From contig NZ_BLPF01000002.1 in the NCBI RefSeq assembly GCF_011764425.1, positions 2,356,997 through 2,420,996 on the forward strand: DNA of 64,000 nucleotides, in the 5' to 3' direction. Below, in pieces: positions 1 through 9,874 of this stretch (position 1 is its first letter; every line of letters begins with the position of its first letter). Position numbers and translations under genes: made by a program. The DNA comes from Phytohabitans houttuyneae. GTDB taxonomy: Bacteria > Actinomycetota > Actinomycetes > Mycobacteriales > Micromonosporaceae. A model generated the notes under the pieces. That model was given only the letters and a program-made list of their open reading frames with translations. It ran no database searches and was not told where the DNA came from.

Positions 1-2854
1 AACAGGCACGGGTGACGGTCCGCGACGGCGACACGCTCGTCGGCGAGGGCCGGGCCGGCGCCGACGTGTGGGTGCCCGAAGTGGACACCCCGCGCACGGT
101 CGGGATCGCGGTGGAAGGGGTGGGGGAGGCCGCCTTCGTCATCACCCCGCAGCGCAAGTGGACGGTCCACGTCGTACACCACTCGCACCTGGACATCGGC
201 TACACCGACCGGCAGGGCGTGGTGCTCCGCAACCACCTGGAGTACCTGGACTCCGCGCTCGACCTCGCCGCCGCCACCGAGCGGTGGCCGGACGAGGCGC
301 GCTTCCGCTGGACCGTCGAGTCCGCCCTGCCGGTGCGGCGGTGGCTCGACTCGCGGGACCGCGCGGCGGTCGACCGCTTCGTGGCGCTGGCCCGGGACGG
401 GCGCATCGAGGTCACCGCGATGCCGTTCCAGCTGCACACCGAGGCGTGCTCGGTCGAGGAGCTGCACCGGATGCTCCGCTTCACCGACGACCTGCGCGAG
501 CGGCACGGCATCCCCATCACCTCGGCGATGCACACCGACGTGCCCGGCGCCGTCGTCGGCTTCGTCGACGCCCTCGCCGCGGGCGGCGTGCGGTACCTGT
601 CCGCGGCGCACAACTGGGCCGGCCGCTCGGTGCCGTTCCTCACCGGCGGGCAGGACCTGGGGCGGCCGTTCTGGTGGCGGTCGCCGGCCGGCGAGCGGAT
701 CCTCGTCTGGTTCACCGACACCGCGCACGGCATGGCGTACATGGAGGGCAACGTCGTCGGCATCGCGGAGAGCTTCGCCGCGGCGAGCTCCCTGCTGCCC
801 GGCTACCTGTGGTCCCTGGCCAACCGTCCGGTGCCGTACCGCAAGGAGGCGTTCGGCTGGAGCGGCCTGGACGGGGTCGAGCTGCACAAGCCGCCGTACC
901 CGCACGACGTGCTGCACCTGCGCGTGCAGGGCGGCAACGCGGACAACGCCGGCCCGTCGATCGTCCCGCCGTCCGTGGTGCGGGAGTGGAACGCCACGTA
1001 CGCCTGGCCGAAGCTGCGCATGTCGACGAACAGCGCGTTCTTCGAGGACGCCGAGCGGCGGCTCGGGGAGGCCATCCCCGAGCACAGCGGCGACTGGACC
1101 GACTGGTGGGCCGACGGGCTCGGCTCCGGCGCGCGGCCGCTCGGGTACGCCCGCCGCGCCCAGCACGCCGTCCGGCACGCCGAGACCCTCCACGCGCTGG
1201 CCGGCTCGCCGGCCACGGCCGAGGTGGACGCCGTCTACGACAAGCTCGGCCTCTTCGACGAGCACACCTGGGGCGCGGCCAACCCGTGGCACGACCACGA
1301 GGACGGCTTCGACTCCGGCGGCCTGCAGTGGGCGCGCAAGTGCGAGATGGCCTACTCGGGCGCGGACGACGCCGAGGACCTGCGGCACGCCGGCGCCCAC
1401 CGGCTCGGCGCCCGCCTCGCGCCGGCGGGTGGCGCGCTCGCCTCGTACCTCATCGCCAACCTCGGCCCCGCGGACCGCACCGACCTCGCGGAGGTCTTCC
1501 TCCCCGCCAGCGTCGTGCCGCTCGACGACCTGGTGTCCATCGTGGACGCCCGCACCGGCTCGGCGGTGCCGCACCACGAGGAGGCCGTGCGGCCGGAGGA
1601 CTGGCCGACCCGGCCGGCCGGGCGGCGGCTGTCCTTCGTGCTCGCCGACGTGCCGGCGGTCGGCCACGCCCGCATCGACGTCGTCGCCGGGACCGGGCCG
1701 GCGGTCGCCGAGGAGCTGGACACCTGGCAGATCGAGAACGAGTACTACCGGGTGAACGTCGACCCGCGCGAGGGCACGCTCACGTCCATCTTCGACAAGC
1801 GGGCCGGGCGCGAGCTGGTCAACGCCGCCGGCTACGCGGGCATGAACCAGTACGTGCACGAGCGGTACTCCACCGCGCCGCACGTCAACCACCTCTCCGG
1901 CCACATCGAGGCCCCGCGGGGGACCTTGCCCTGCTGGCCGGCCGCTCGATCGGCCGCCGCGCCTCGCTGCTGCGCGCGGTCCGCACGGCCGTGGGGGAGA
2001 CCCTCGAGATCGAGCTGGACGCCGACGGCGCGCGCTGGCTGCGCACCACCGTCACGCTCACCGCGGGCGTGGCCCGGGTCGACATCACCAACCGCCTGTA
2101 CAAGGACGGCGCGCCGGCCAAGGAGAGCGTCTTCTTCGCGTTCCCCTTCGCGATGCCGGCACCGGTCGCCTGGGAGCTGACCGGCGGCGTGGGCGGTGGC
2201 GACGCTCCGACCGTGCCCGGCGCCGCGCGTCACCTGGCGCCGATCCGGCACTGGGTGGCGTTCGCGGACGGCGAGGTGACCGCGGCGTGGGCCACCCTGC
2301 AGGCGCCGCTGGTCATGTTCGGCGACATCTTCCTGCCGTACGCGCCGTTCCCGCCGACGATCTCGCCCGACCCGGCCGAGCCCGGCACCGTCTACTCGTG
2401 GGCGATGAACAACATCTGGGACACGAACTTCCCGGCGCAGCAGCAGGGCGAGACGACGTTCCGGTACGCGGTCGGCTCGGCGGCCGGTGCCGAGCCGCGC
2501 GAGCTGGGGCAGGCGGTCGCCGCGGGCTTCACGGACGCGTTCGTCGCCGTGCCGCTGACCGGGGAGGGCGCGGTCGCGCCACCCGAGGACCGCTACGCGA
2601 CGGTGGACCATCCACTGGTGCGGGTCGCGGCGATCGGCCCCTCCCGGCGGGGACACGACCTGGTGGTGTACCTGTCGTCGGCGGCTCCGGCGCCGGTCAC
2701 CGTCTCGCTGCGGGTGCCCGGCCTCGCGCGGGCCGCGGTGGGCACCAGCCTGGAGCGCGACCTCACGCCGGTCGCCGCGGCGGACGGCGCCGCGGCGGTC
2801 ACGGTCCCCGCGGGCGGTTTCGTGGCGGTCACGGTCGACAAAGGACAGCCGTGA
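1..2854 (+). CDS. GH38-type alpha-mannosidase-like glycosidase (5' partial, frameshifted)
   Basis: The frame is open from the window edge, so the N-terminus lies upstream; a GTG at 12 is only the first in-window candidate. The catalytic domain shows the GH38 metal-site motif HSHLDIGYT (about residue 57 from that GTG) and a nucleophile-type motif HTDVPG near residue 174, followed by a large beta-sandwich C-terminal region. The frame breaks at a G5 run (1918-1922): upstream ends [11 protein letters not shown] and the continuation [12 protein letters not shown] is in another frame. One added G restores a continuous protein of about 947 residues. The stop overlaps the next start (GTGA), making it the first visible gene of a catabolic operon. 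The family is clear; the exact substrate is not. Confidence 0.8.
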   Translation, partial: TGTGDGPRRRHARRRGPGRRRRVGARSGHPAHGRDRGGRGGGGRLRHHPAAQVDGPRRTPLAPGHRLHRPAGRGAPQPPGVPGLRARPRRRHRAVAGRGALPLDRRVRPAGAAVARLAGPRGGRPLRGAGPGRAHRGHRDAVPAAHRGVLGRGAAPDAPLHRRPARAARHPHHLGDAHRRARRRRRLRRRPRRGRRAVPVRGAQLGRPLGAVPHRRAGPGAAVLVAVAGRRADPRLVHRHRARHGVHGGQRRRHRGELRRGELPAARLPVVPGQPSGAVPQGGVRLERPGRGRAAQAAVPARRAAPARAGRQRGQRRPVDRPAVRGAGVERHVRLAEAAHVDEQRVLRGRRAAARGGHPRAQRRLDRLVGRRARLRRAAARVRPPRPARRPARRDPPRAGRLAGHGRGGRRLRQARPLRRAHLGRGQPVARPRGRLRLRRPAVGAQVRDGLLGRGRRRGPAARRRPPARRPPRAGGWRARLVPHRQPRPRGPHRPRGGLPPRQRRAARRPGVHRGRPHRLGGAAPRGGRAAGGLADPAGRAAAVLRARRRAGGRPRPHRRRRRDRAGGRRGAGHLADRERVLPGERRPARGHAHVHLRQAGRARAGQRRRLRGHEPVRARAVLHRAARQPPLRPHRGPAGDLALLAGRSIGRRASLLRAVRTAVGETLEIELDADGARWLRTTVTLTAGVARVDITNRLYKDGAPAKESVFFAFPFAMPAPVAWELTGGVGGGDAPTVPGAARHLAPIRHWVAFADGEVTAAWATLQAPLVMFGDIFLPYAPFPPTISPDPAEPGTVYSWAMNNIWDTNFPAQQQGETTFRYAVGSAAGAEPRELGQAVAAGFTDAFVAVPLTGEGAVAPPEDRYATVDHPLVRVAAIGPSRRGHDLVVYLSSAAPAPVTVSLRVPGLARAAVGTSLERDLTPVAAADGAAAVTVPAGGFVAVTVDKGQP

Positions 2855-4065
2855 AGATAGTCGACATCCGGGCCACCACGGTGACGGTCCCCCTCGAAGC
2901 GCCGCTGCGGCACTCCAACGGGGCGCACTGGGGCCGCTTCGTGCGGACCATCGTGGAGGTCGAGGCCGACAACGGCCTCGTCGGGCTCGGCGAGCTGGGC
3001 GGCGGGGGAGAGAGCGCCGAGCAGGCCGTCCGCGGCCTGCGCGACTACCTGGTCGGCCACGACCCGTTCGCGCTGGAGGCGCTGCGGTTCGCGATCGCCA
3101 ACCCGACCGCCAGCCTGTACAACAACCGCACCCAGCTGCTGGCCGCCGTCGAGTTCGCCTGCCTGGACCTGATCGGCCAGCACCTGGACGTGCCCGTGTA
3201 CGACCTGCTCGGCGGCAAGCTGCGCGACCGCGTCCCGTTCGCCGCGTACCTGTTCTTCCGGCTGCCGGCCGCCGGCGGCGGCGGTGAGGTGCGCACCCCC
3301 GACCAGCTGGTGGCGCACGCCCGCGAGCTGAGGCGGGGGCACGGGTTCACCGTCCACAAGCTCAAGGGCGGGGTCTTCCCGCCGGAGTACGAGCTGGAGT
3401 GCTACCGGGCGCTCGCCGCCGCGCTGCCGCCCGGCGACCGCCTGCGGTACGACCCCAACGGCTCGCTGTCCGTGGCCGAGGCGAGGCGCTTCGGCGAGGC
3501 GATCCGGGACCTGCCCAACGAGTACTTCGAGGACCCGACCTGGGGCCTGAACGGGATGCGGCAGCTGCGCGACCTCGGCATCCCGCTGGCCACCAACACC
3601 GTCGTCGTCAACTTCGAGCAGCTCGCGACGAACGTCCGGGACCCGGCCGTGGACGTGGTCCTGCTGGACACCACGTTCTGGGGCGGCATCCGGCCGTGCG
3701 TCAAGGCGGCCGCGGTGTGCGAGACCTTCCAGCTCGGCGTGGCCGTGCACTCATCCGGAGAGCTGGGCATCCAGCTGGCCACCATGCTGCACCTCGGCGC
3801 CGTGCTGCCCAACCTCACCCACGCCGCCGACGCGCACTACCACCACCTGCGCGACGACGTCATCGAGGGCGGCAAGCTGCCCTATGTGGACGGCGCGATC
3901 GCGGTGCCGGACGGGCCGGGACTGGGTGTGCGGCTGGACCGGGAGCGGGTGGCCCGCTACGCCGAGCTGTACCGGGAGCTGGGCGGCTACCCCTACGACC
4001 GGGACCCGGCGCGGCCAGGCTGGTACCCGCTGGTGCCGAACGACCGGTGGGCGGACCCGTCATGA
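2851..4065 (+). CDS. Mandelate racemase/enolase superfamily protein, glucarate-dehydratase-like
   Basis: 404 residues, GTG start overlapping the preceding stop. N-terminal capping domain (about 1-125), then a TIM barrel with the expected sequence of active-site elements: KLKGG as the lysine motif, RYDPNG as the first metal ligand, YFEDP as the second, and HSSGELGI near the C-terminus, which matches the His-x-x-x-Gly segment of the glucarate dehydratase subgroup. The family abstracts the proton alpha to a carboxylate; dehydration of an acid sugar is the likely reaction. Neighbours (GH38, aldose epimerase, SDR) fit a sugar-acid catabolic operon. The exact substrate (glucarate, galactarate or another aldarate) cannot be read from sequence. 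Confidence 0.85.
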   Translation: MKIVDIRATTVTVPLEAPLRHSNGAHWGRFVRTIVEVEADNGLVGLGELGGGGESAEQAVRGLRDYLVGHDPFALEALRFAIANPTASLYNNRTQLLAAVEFACLDLIGQHLDVPVYDLLGGKLRDRVPFAAYLFFRLPAAGGGGEVRTPDQLVAHARELRRGHGFTVHKLKGGVFPPEYELECYRALAAALPPGDRLRYDPNGSLSVAEARRFGEAIRDLPNEYFEDPTWGLNGMRQLRDLGIPLATNTVVVNFEQLATNVRDPAVDVVLLDTTFWGGIRPCVKAAAVCETFQLGVAVHSSGELGIQLATMLHLGAVLPNLTHAADAHYHHLRDDVIEGGKLPYVDGAIAVPDGPGLGVRLDRERVARYAELYRELGGYPYDRDPARPGWYPLVPNDRWADPS

Positions 4066-4982
4066 CGGTGCCCGAGGTCGTGCTGGAGAACGACGCGCTG
4101 CGGATGACCGTGCTGCCGCACGGCGGGCACATCGTGGAGTTCCGGCACAAGGGACTGGACCTCGACTTCACCTGGCGCTCGCCGCGCCGCGGCTGGCCGG
4201 GGTCGGGCGACTTCTTCGACACGTATCCGGGCGGCTGGCAGGAGGTCCTGCCCAACGGGGGCGCGCCGGCCACGTACCGGGGAGCCGCGCTCGACCAGCA
4301 CGGCGAGGTGGCCGGGCTGCCGTGGGAGTGCGTACCCGTCGACGGCGGCGTGCGCCTCACCGTGGCGGCCCGGCGCACCCCGCTGCGCGTGTCCAAGGTG
4401 CTGCGCCTCGACGGCGCGCGCCTGCGGGTCGCCGAGATCGTGGAGAACGAGGCACCCGTCGAGGTGCACGCCATGTGGGGCCAGCACCTCGCCTTCGGCC
4501 GGCCCTTCCTCGTGCCCGGCGCCCGCCTCACCCTGCCCGACGGCGTCCGGGTGATCCCGCACGGGTCGACCATCAACCCGCCGCGCCGCGCGGTAGCCCC
4601 CGGCGGGCCGTACCCGTGGCCGGTCGTACCCACACCGACCGGTGGGTCGGTCGACCTCTCGGTGGTGCCGGAGCCTGGCGCGCCCAGCGAGATCGTCTAC
4701 CTGACCGGCTTCACCGACGGCTGGTACACGCTGCGCCGGCCCGGCGGGCCCGGCGTGCGCGTCGAGTGGGACGCCGCCGTCCTGCCCTACCTGTGGCTGT
4801 GGCACGAGGCCGGCGACACCACCGACTACCCCTGGTGGGGCCAGGCGTACGTGGTCGGCGTCGAGCCCTTCTCCAGCTACCCGACGGACGGGCTGCCGAC
4901 CGCCGTCGCGAACGGCTCGGCGCTCACCCTGCCGCCGCGCTCGTCACTGTCGCTCGACTGGTCCGTGGAGGTACTGCCGTGA
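4062..4982 (+). CDS. Aldose 1-epimerase-like protein (galactose-mutarotase fold)
   Basis: 306 residues, ATG start with ATGA overlap to the upstream gene. The pattern [20 protein letters not shown] at the N-terminus, a WGQHLAFG segment in mid-protein and a terminal all-beta organisation fit the aldose-1-epimerase/DUF4432 group, which binds sugar hemiacetals. The His of WGQH may act as the catalytic acid by analogy with mutarotases; this is inference. Translationally coupled on both sides, so it very likely acts on an intermediate of the same sugar or sugar-acid pathway. Confidence 0.75.
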   Translation: MTVPEVVLENDALRMTVLPHGGHIVEFRHKGLDLDFTWRSPRRGWPGSGDFFDTYPGGWQEVLPNGGAPATYRGAALDQHGEVAGLPWECVPVDGGVRLTVAARRTPLRVSKVLRLDGARLRVAEIVENEAPVEVHAMWGQHLAFGRPFLVPGARLTLPDGVRVIPHGSTINPPRRAVAPGGPYPWPVVPTPTGGSVDLSVVPEPGAPSEIVYLTGFTDGWYTLRRPGGPGVRVEWDAAVLPYLWLWHEAGDTTDYPWWGQAYVVGVEPFSSYPTDGLPTAVANGSALTLPPRSSLSLDWSVEVLP

Positions 4983-5716
4983 AAGGCAAGGTAGCGGTCG
5001 TCACCGGCGGCGCCAAGGGCATCGGCGCGGCCGTCGTCGCGCGCCTGTCGCGAGACGGGGCGAGCGTCGTATACGGCGACGTCGACGGTGACGGAGTCCG
5101 CGCCGACGTGACGGTCGCGGCCGACATGGAACGGCTCGTCGCCACCGCCGTCGAGCGCTTCGGCGGCCTCGACATCCTGGTGACCAGCGCGGGCATCCAG
5201 CGGTACGGCACCGTCGAGGAGACCACCGAGGCGCTGTGGGACGAGGTGCTCGACGTCAACCTCAAGGGCGTCTACCTCGCCTGCCGCGCCGCGATCCCGC
5301 ACCTGCGCGCCCGGGGCGGCGGCGCGATCGTCGCGGTCTCCTCCGTGCAGGCGTCCGTCTCCCAGCGCAACGTCGCCGCGTACGCCGCCAGCAAGGCCGG
5401 CATCAACGCGCTGGTCCGGTCGATGGCCCTCGACCACGCCGCCGACCGGATCCGGGTCAACGCCGTGTGTCCCGGCTCGGTGGACACGCCCATGCTGCGC
5501 TGGGCCGCCGACCTCTTCCGCGGGGAGTCCACCGTGGAGGAGACCGTCGCGCAGTGGGGTCGCAGCCACCCGCTCGGCCGGGTGGCGCGGCCGGAAGAGG
5601 TCGCCGAGGTCGTCGCCTTCCTCGCCAGCGACCGGGCGTCGTTCGTCACCGGCGCCGAATACCGGGTGGACGGCGGCCTCCTCGCCGTCAACCCGGCGTC
5701 GCTCCCCCCTTCATGA
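4979..5716 (+). CDS. SDR family NAD(P)-dependent oxidoreductase
   Basis: 245 residues, GTG start overlapping the previous stop (GTGA). Classical short-chain dehydrogenase: cofactor motif TGGAKGIG at residues 8-15, DVNLKG, catalytic Ser in VSSVQAS, Tyr and Lys in YAASKAG, and the NAVCPGSVDTPM segment after the active site. The usual NNAG is replaced by TSAG. It is the fourth coupled gene of the sugar catabolism operon and probably oxidises a hydroxy or keto-acid sugar intermediate. The cofactor is probably NAD, given an Asp (YGDVDG) at the end of beta 2. Confidence 0.88.
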   Translation: MKGKVAVVTGGAKGIGAAVVARLSRDGASVVYGDVDGDGVRADVTVAADMERLVATAVERFGGLDILVTSAGIQRYGTVEETTEALWDEVLDVNLKGVYLACRAAIPHLRARGGGAIVAVSSVQASVSQRNVAAYAASKAGINALVRSMALDHAADRIRVNAVCPGSVDTPMLRWAADLFRGESTVEETVAQWGRSHPLGRVARPEEVAEVVAFLASDRASFVTGAEYRVDGGLLAVNPASLPPS

Positions 5717-5734
5717 GGTTCGGATAGGAGAACC

Positions 5735-6826
5735 ATGCGCCGTCGCACCATCCTCGGTGGTGCGGCGGGCGCGACCGCGCTCACCGTGCTGTCCGCCCGC
5801 CCCGCCGCCGCCGCGCCCCGCACCCCCACCGGCTCCCCGAACGCCCCGCTCAACACGCTCTTCAACACCTACGGCAACACCGGCGCCGGCTGGACCGGCG
5901 CCGACAGCACGTACTCCACGCCGCTGCCGGACGGCCGTCGACTGTGGATGTACTCGGACACGTTCCTCGGCCCGGTCAACCCGGACCTGAGCCGGCCCCT
6001 CGACACCCCGTTCCTGCGCAACTCGATGATCGTCCAGGATGGACAGCGGCTCACCACCGTGCACGGCGGCACCGCGGCCGAGCCGACCACGCTGCTCGCC
6101 CCGGCCAGCGGCGACAACTGGTACTGGATCGGCGCGGGCATCGCCGTAGGCGGGGTGCTCAACCAGACGGTCGTCGAGTTCGGCCGCACCGGCACCGGCC
6201 CGTGGGACTTCGCCTGGATGGGCACCCACCTCGCGCGCATGTCGGTGGGGCGGCTCAACCGGGTGATCGACATCCGGCCGCTGCCCTCCGGCGCCGAGGT
6301 CACCTGGGCGGCGTGGCTCCAGCCGGTCGGCCGCCACGTGTACGTGTACGGCGTCGAGGACCGGGGCGTGAGCAAGTACCTGCACGTGGCCCGGGTCGCC
6401 GGGCGGGACCTGCGCGGGCGGTGGGAGTTCTGGACCGGCTCCGGATGGTCCACGGTGGAGACGGACTCGGCGCGGGTCATGGAGGGGGTCAGCAACGAGC
6501 ACAGCGTCACCCCGTGGCGGGGCAGGTGGCTGCTGGTCACCCAGGACACGACCGAGCTGTTCAGCGCGAAGATCGTGGCGTACGTGGGCGACAGCCCGAC
6601 CGGCCCGTTCACCGGCAAGACACTGCTCTACACGACGCCGGAGACGGGTGCGACCGGCACGTACGGCAACGCCAACGTGTACACGTACAACCCGCACGTG
6701 CACCCGGAGCTGAGCACCGACCGGCGGCTGCTGGTGTCGTACAACGTGAACAGCTTCGACAGCGACGACCTGTACGAGGACGTCACCATCTACCGTGGAC
6801 GGTTCGTGGACGTGACGCTCGCCTGA
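5735..6826 (+). CDS. Secreted Tat-dependent propeller-like protein (DUF5005/DUF4185 type)
   Basis: 363 residues. The N-terminus MRRRTILGGAAGATAL is a twin-arginine signal peptide ending near AAAAPR. The mature protein has WTGADSTYS, LWMYSDTFLG and a closing YNPHVHPEL segment, typical of secreted beta-propeller glycosidase-like proteins annotated with DUF5005 or DUF4185. A good ribosome site (TAGGAG) lies just upstream. It follows the catabolic genes by 18 bp and is likely the extracellular member of the operon. Enzymatic activity is unproven; similarity to GH43/GH32-like propellers is inferred from the repeated WY/FxxD patterns only. Confidence 0.7.
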   Translation: MRRRTILGGAAGATALTVLSARPAAAAPRTPTGSPNAPLNTLFNTYGNTGAGWTGADSTYSTPLPDGRRLWMYSDTFLGPVNPDLSRPLDTPFLRNSMIVQDGQRLTTVHGGTAAEPTTLLAPASGDNWYWIGAGIAVGGVLNQTVVEFGRTGTGPWDFAWMGTHLARMSVGRLNRVIDIRPLPSGAEVTWAAWLQPVGRHVYVYGVEDRGVSKYLHVARVAGRDLRGRWEFWTGSGWSTVETDSARVMEGVSNEHSVTPWRGRWLLVTQDTTELFSAKIVAYVGDSPTGPFTGKTLLYTTPETGATGTYGNANVYTYNPHVHPELSTDRRLLVSYNVNSFDSDDLYEDVTIYRGRFVDVTLA

Positions 6827-6849
6827 GTCGCGTGCCGCCGCCTGGGCGG

Positions 6850-8457
6850 TCAGTCGAGGCGCGGCAGCTTCTGCGGGTGGTCCAGCAGGTCGCGGAAGAG
6901 GTCGCCGCGCTCCGCGACCCGGTCCACGACCGAGCGGATCGTGAAGGCGTCCGGGCGCAGGCCGGGGTCGTCGAGCTCGTCCCAGTCGACGGGCGCCGAC
7001 ACCGGTGCGCCCGGCGCCGGCCGCGGGCTGTACGGCGTGACGAGCGTCTTGTTGACCGCGTTCTGCGTGTAGTCCAGCCGCGCCCTGCCCTCGCGCTCCT
7101 TGACCTCCCACTTCCAGCTGACCAGGTCGGGAACGACCGCGCCGACGGTGCGGGACAGCTTCTCCACCCAGGCGCGGGTGGCGGCGAAGTCCGGGCCGCG
7201 CGCGACCGGTACCCAGATCTGGATGCCGCGCCGCCCGGTCACCTTCGGCCGGGCGACGACGCCGACGTGCTCCAGGGCGGTGCGGTGCAGGCGGGCGAGG
7301 GTGAGCAGGTCCTCCCAGCTCGTCCGCTCGCCCGGGTCGAGGTCGATCAGCGCCCACGTCGGGCGGTCCGGATGGTCCACCATGGACGTCCAGGCGTGCC
7401 ACTCCAGCGCGCCGAAGTTGGCCGCCCACACGAGCGCGGCCGGCTCGTCGACCACGAGGTACGTGCGCGTCTCGCCCGGGTCGGCGTCCGGGTTGTCCCA
7501 GCGCGGCAGCCAGTCCGGCGCGTGGTGCGGCAGCTCCTTGTGCCAGAAGCCCTTGGTGCCGGCGCCGTTGGGGTAGCGGTGCATGTTGAGCGCCCGCCGC
7601 CGCACGTACGGCAGCACGGTGGGCGCGATCCGCGCCGTGTACGCGAGAAGCTCCCGCTTGGTGACCGGCGGGTCGCCGGGAAAGAGCACCTTGTCGAGGT
7701 TGGTCACCTTGAGGTCGCGTCCGAAGACGTGCCACACCCCGCCCGCGGCCCGCATCCCCTCCAGCTCCCGCAGCGCGGCGTCGCCGGCCGGGTCCGCGGT
7801 CGCCTTCAGCGGCACCGCGGCGCGCGCGGCCGGCTGGTCGGAGCGCCACATCCGGTCCGGGTCGGCCTTGACCTCGTCGTTGGTCCGGCCACTCAGGACC
7901 GAGCGGGGATGGTCCTCCGGATCCCAGCCACCCTCGGCGAACTCGTCCTTCTTGTGCAGCAGCAGCCACCGCTCGCGGTCGCCGTCCTTGCCGGTGCGGA
8001 CCAGCACGAAGCGGCCGCGCAGCTTCTCGCCGTACATGTCCAGGTGCAGCTCGCCGCCGGCCAGCGCGCGCCCCGCGTCGTCGACGTCCTCGGCGGGGCG
8101 CCAGGTCCCGGCGTCCCACACGATGACGTCGCCGCCGCCGTACTCGCCCGAGGGGATGATGCCCTCGAAGTCGATGTACTCGATCGGGTGGTCCTCGACG
8201 TGGAAGGCGGCGCGCCGGGCCTTGGGGTCGAGCGTGGGGCCCTTCGGGACCGCCCAGCTCGCCAGCACGCCGTCGACCTCGAGGCGGAAGTCGTAGTGCA
8301 GGCGCCGCGCCCGGTGCCGCTGCACCACGAAACGCCGCGCCTCACCCTGAGGTGGAGCGCTGTCGCCGGACGGCTCGGGCGTCCGCGCGAAGTCGCGCTT
8401 ACGGCGGTACTCCTTGAGGTTGTCCTTCCGCCGTGCCCCGGCCTTCGTCGGCGCCAT
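6850..8457 (-). CDS. ligD: LigD-like NHEJ protein: phosphoesterase plus polymerase domains, no ligase
   Basis: 535 residues. Residues about 40-200 are the LigD 3'-phosphoesterase domain, with QRHRARRLHYDFRLE and the HVEDHP/GEYGGG/VWD series. From about 245 follows the primase-polymerase domain (VTNLDKVLFP, HRYPNG, the metal-binding IDLDPG, and the closing YTQNAVNKTLVTPYSPR). No ATP-dependent ligase domain follows; the protein ends shortly after the polymerase module. Actinomycetes often split LigD into separate polypeptides, so a stand-alone ligase and Ku are expected elsewhere. It is convergent with the secreted protein gene, 23 bp away. Confidence 0.88.
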   Translation of the reverse strand: MAPTKAGARRKDNLKEYRRKRDFARTPEPSGDSAPPQGEARRFVVQRHRARRLHYDFRLEVDGVLASWAVPKGPTLDPKARRAAFHVEDHPIEYIDFEGIIPSGEYGGGDVIVWDAGTWRPAEDVDDAGRALAGGELHLDMYGEKLRGRFVLVRTGKDGDRERWLLLHKKDEFAEGGWDPEDHPRSVLSGRTNDEVKADPDRMWRSDQPAARAAVPLKATADPAGDAALRELEGMRAAGGVWHVFGRDLKVTNLDKVLFPGDPPVTKRELLAYTARIAPTVLPYVRRRALNMHRYPNGAGTKGFWHKELPHHAPDWLPRWDNPDADPGETRTYLVVDEPAALVWAANFGALEWHAWTSMVDHPDRPTWALIDLDPGERTSWEDLLTLARLHRTALEHVGVVARPKVTGRRGIQIWVPVARGPDFAATRAWVEKLSRTVGAVVPDLVSWKWEVKEREGRARLDYTQNAVNKTLVTPYSPRPAPGAPVSAPVDWDELDDPGLRPDAFTIRSVVDRVAERGDLFRDLLDHPQKLPRLD

Positions 8458-8521
8458 CCCTCCTTCTTACCCACCCACGGCGGCCTTACCCCGCCCGCGT
8501 GGGCGCGCGTATGGTGGGCGC

Positions 8522-8920
8522 GTGGTGCTTCCCCGGCGTCTGGCCAGGATCAACCGGGTGGTGAGCAACCGGGTCCTCGGCCCGGTCGCCCAGGTGCTGC
8601 CCGCCTTCGGCATCGTCGTGCACCGCGGCCGGCGCAGCGGCCGCGAGTTCCGCACGCCGGTCAACATCTTCAAGACCCCCGACGGGTACGTGGTGGCGCT
8701 GACCTACGGCGTCGGCGACTGGACCAGAAACGTGCTCGCGGCGGGCGGTTGCGAGGTCGAGCTGCGCCGCCGGCCGGTCCGCCTGACCGACCCGCGCGTG
8801 GTGCGCGACCCGGCGCGCAAGGCCGTCCCACTGCCGGTGCGCCCGATCCTCGCGGCGATCGGCGTGACCGAGTTCCTCCACCTCCGCGACCCGCGCCGGA
8901 GCCGGCCCGGCGAGGCGTGA
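8522..8920 (+). CDS. Deazaflavin (F420)-dependent nitroreductase family protein
   Basis: About 132 residues from the GTG at 8522, chosen because it precedes the conserved LPRRLARINRVVSN segment. The motif HRGRRSGREFRTPVNIF and then TYGVGDWTRNVLAAGGCEVELRRR is characteristic of the Ddn/Rv3547 split-beta-barrel family, which binds F420 (or heme in some members). Stand-alone, diverging from ligD. The reaction is unknown; the family covers quinone and nitro reduction. A second member lies at 27390-27806. Confidence 0.8.
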   Translation: MVLPRRLARINRVVSNRVLGPVAQVLPAFGIVVHRGRRSGREFRTPVNIFKTPDGYVVALTYGVGDWTRNVLAAGGCEVELRRRPVRLTDPRVVRDPARKAVPLPVRPILAAIGVTEFLHLRDPRRSRPGEA

Positions 8921-8937
8921 GCTCCGGCCGCCACCGG

Positions 8938-8973
8938 TTGACAAATGTTAGCGGTACCTCTAACTGTTAGAGG
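8938..8973 (+). promoter_or_regulatory. Sigma70-type leaderless promoter with overlapping ArsR operator
   Basis: TTGACA at 8938-8943, a 17-bp spacer, then TAACTG at 8961-8966. The predicted start about 7 nt downstream coincides with the GTG at 8974, so the mRNA is probably leaderless. The element carries three alternating half-sites: GTTAG (8947-8951), CTAAC (8960-8964) and GTTAG (8966-8970); CTAACTGTTAG is itself a perfect palindrome around the -10. This is the layout expected for autorepression by the ArsR protein encoded immediately downstream. Confidence 0.75.
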
Positions 8974-9360
8974 GTGACCGCGCGGGAGGTGGACGAGCTG
9001 TTCGCGGCGCTGGCCGATCCGACCCGGCGGCGGGTCGTGCAGCTGCTCGGCGAGCAGCCGCGGCGGGCGGGCGAGCTGGCGCGGGCCGCGGGCGTCTCGG
9101 CCCCGGTCGTCAGCCGCCACCTGCGGATCCTCCTCGCGGCGGGCGTGGTCACCGACGAGCGGGTGGCCGGCGACGCGCGGCTGCGGGTGTTCCGGCTGCG
9201 GCACGAGTCGCTGGTGGCCCTGCAGGCGTGGCTCGACCAGGTGCAGGCGCAGTGGACGGAGCAGCTCGGCGCGTTCAAGCGGCACGTCGAGGCGGGCGCG
9301 GCGCGGCGCGGCGAGCCCGCCGCCTCGCGTGCCGCAGACGAGGGGGAGGAGCGGCCATGA
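8974..9360 (+). CDS. ArsR-family winged-helix repressor
   Basis: 128 residues, GTG start at the predicted transcription start. EVDELFAALADPTRRRVVQL and the recognition segment GVSAPVVSRHLRIL followed by a GDARLRVFRL wing are typical of the ArsR subgroup that regulates START/SRPBCC-domain proteins. No metal-binding CxC motif is visible, so metal sensing is unlikely. It overlaps the start of the downstream SRPBCC remnant (ATGA), the canonical ArsR-SRPBCC pairing in actinomycetes. Confidence 0.9.
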   Translation: MTAREVDELFAALADPTRRRVVQLLGEQPRRAGELARAAGVSAPVVSRHLRILLAAGVVTDERVAGDARLRVFRLRHESLVALQAWLDQVQAQWTEQLGAFKRHVEAGAARRGEPAASRAADEGEERP

Positions 9361-9711
9361 CGGCACGGTCGGCGAGCGCGTCGGTGCGGGTGGACGTGGA
9401 TCCGGCGACGGCGTTCGAGGCGTTCAGCGCGGAGATCGACAGGTCCGTCCTGCCCGGCGCTGCACGTCGGCGACGGCGCGGTGCTCCTCTTCCCGGCCGA
9501 CGGCAAGCCGGCGCAGGAGCCGGTGTCGCACGCCCTGTGGGTGTACGTCGACGACCTCGACGCGCACCACGCGCACGCCGTCGCCGCCGGCGCCCGGGTG
9601 GTGGAGGGCCTCTCGCAGCAGGGCTTCCGTTCGTACGTGGCCGAGGACCTCGACGGGCACCGCTGGACGTTCGTGCAGGCGTCACCCGCGATGCGCGCCG
9701 ACCCCCGCTAG
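9357..9711 (+). pseudogene. SRPBCC-VOC fusion gene with internal deletion
   Basis: The ATG at 9357 overlaps the ArsR stop and begins a normal SRPBCC N-terminus (VRVDVDPATAFEAFSAEIDR). After about 28 residues that frame becomes Arg-rich noise. A different frame (from about 9457 to 9711) encodes the C-terminal half of a glyoxalase/VOC domain: LHVGDGAVLLFPADG, WVYVDDLDAHHAHA and DLDGHRWTFVQA. Intact actinobacterial fusions of this type are around 270-300 residues; about 150-170 residues between the two pieces are missing, and the pieces are out of frame. A single-base error cannot explain it. It is a decayed gene or an assembly collapse. Confidence 0.75.
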
Positions 9712-9728
9712 ACGCTCTTCCACACCGG

Positions 9729-9750
9729 GGCGGGGCGCGTCCCCGCCTTT
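9729..9750 (+). terminator. Hairpin terminator after the ArsR-SRPBCC unit
   Basis: GGCGGGG (9729-9735), loop CGCGT, CCCCGCC (9741-9747), followed by TTT. It lies 18 bp after the VOC stop. Confidence 0.6.
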
Positions 9751-9874
9751 CGGGCCTGGCTGAAAGGTGTTGCCCGGCCGCCGCGGCGGACCGGATGCTC
9801 GGCGCGTCCGCCACCGCCGGCCGCCTCTGGCGCCGGGGGCGCGGGACCACCCGACGCCGAGTGGAAGAGAAGCC

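Noticed and set aside
5711-8119. Very long open frame opposite the secreted protein and out of frame with LigD
   Set aside because: Its Arg/Ala/Gly-rich composition is that of a high-GC shadow frame, and the overlapping frames encode recognisable proteins.
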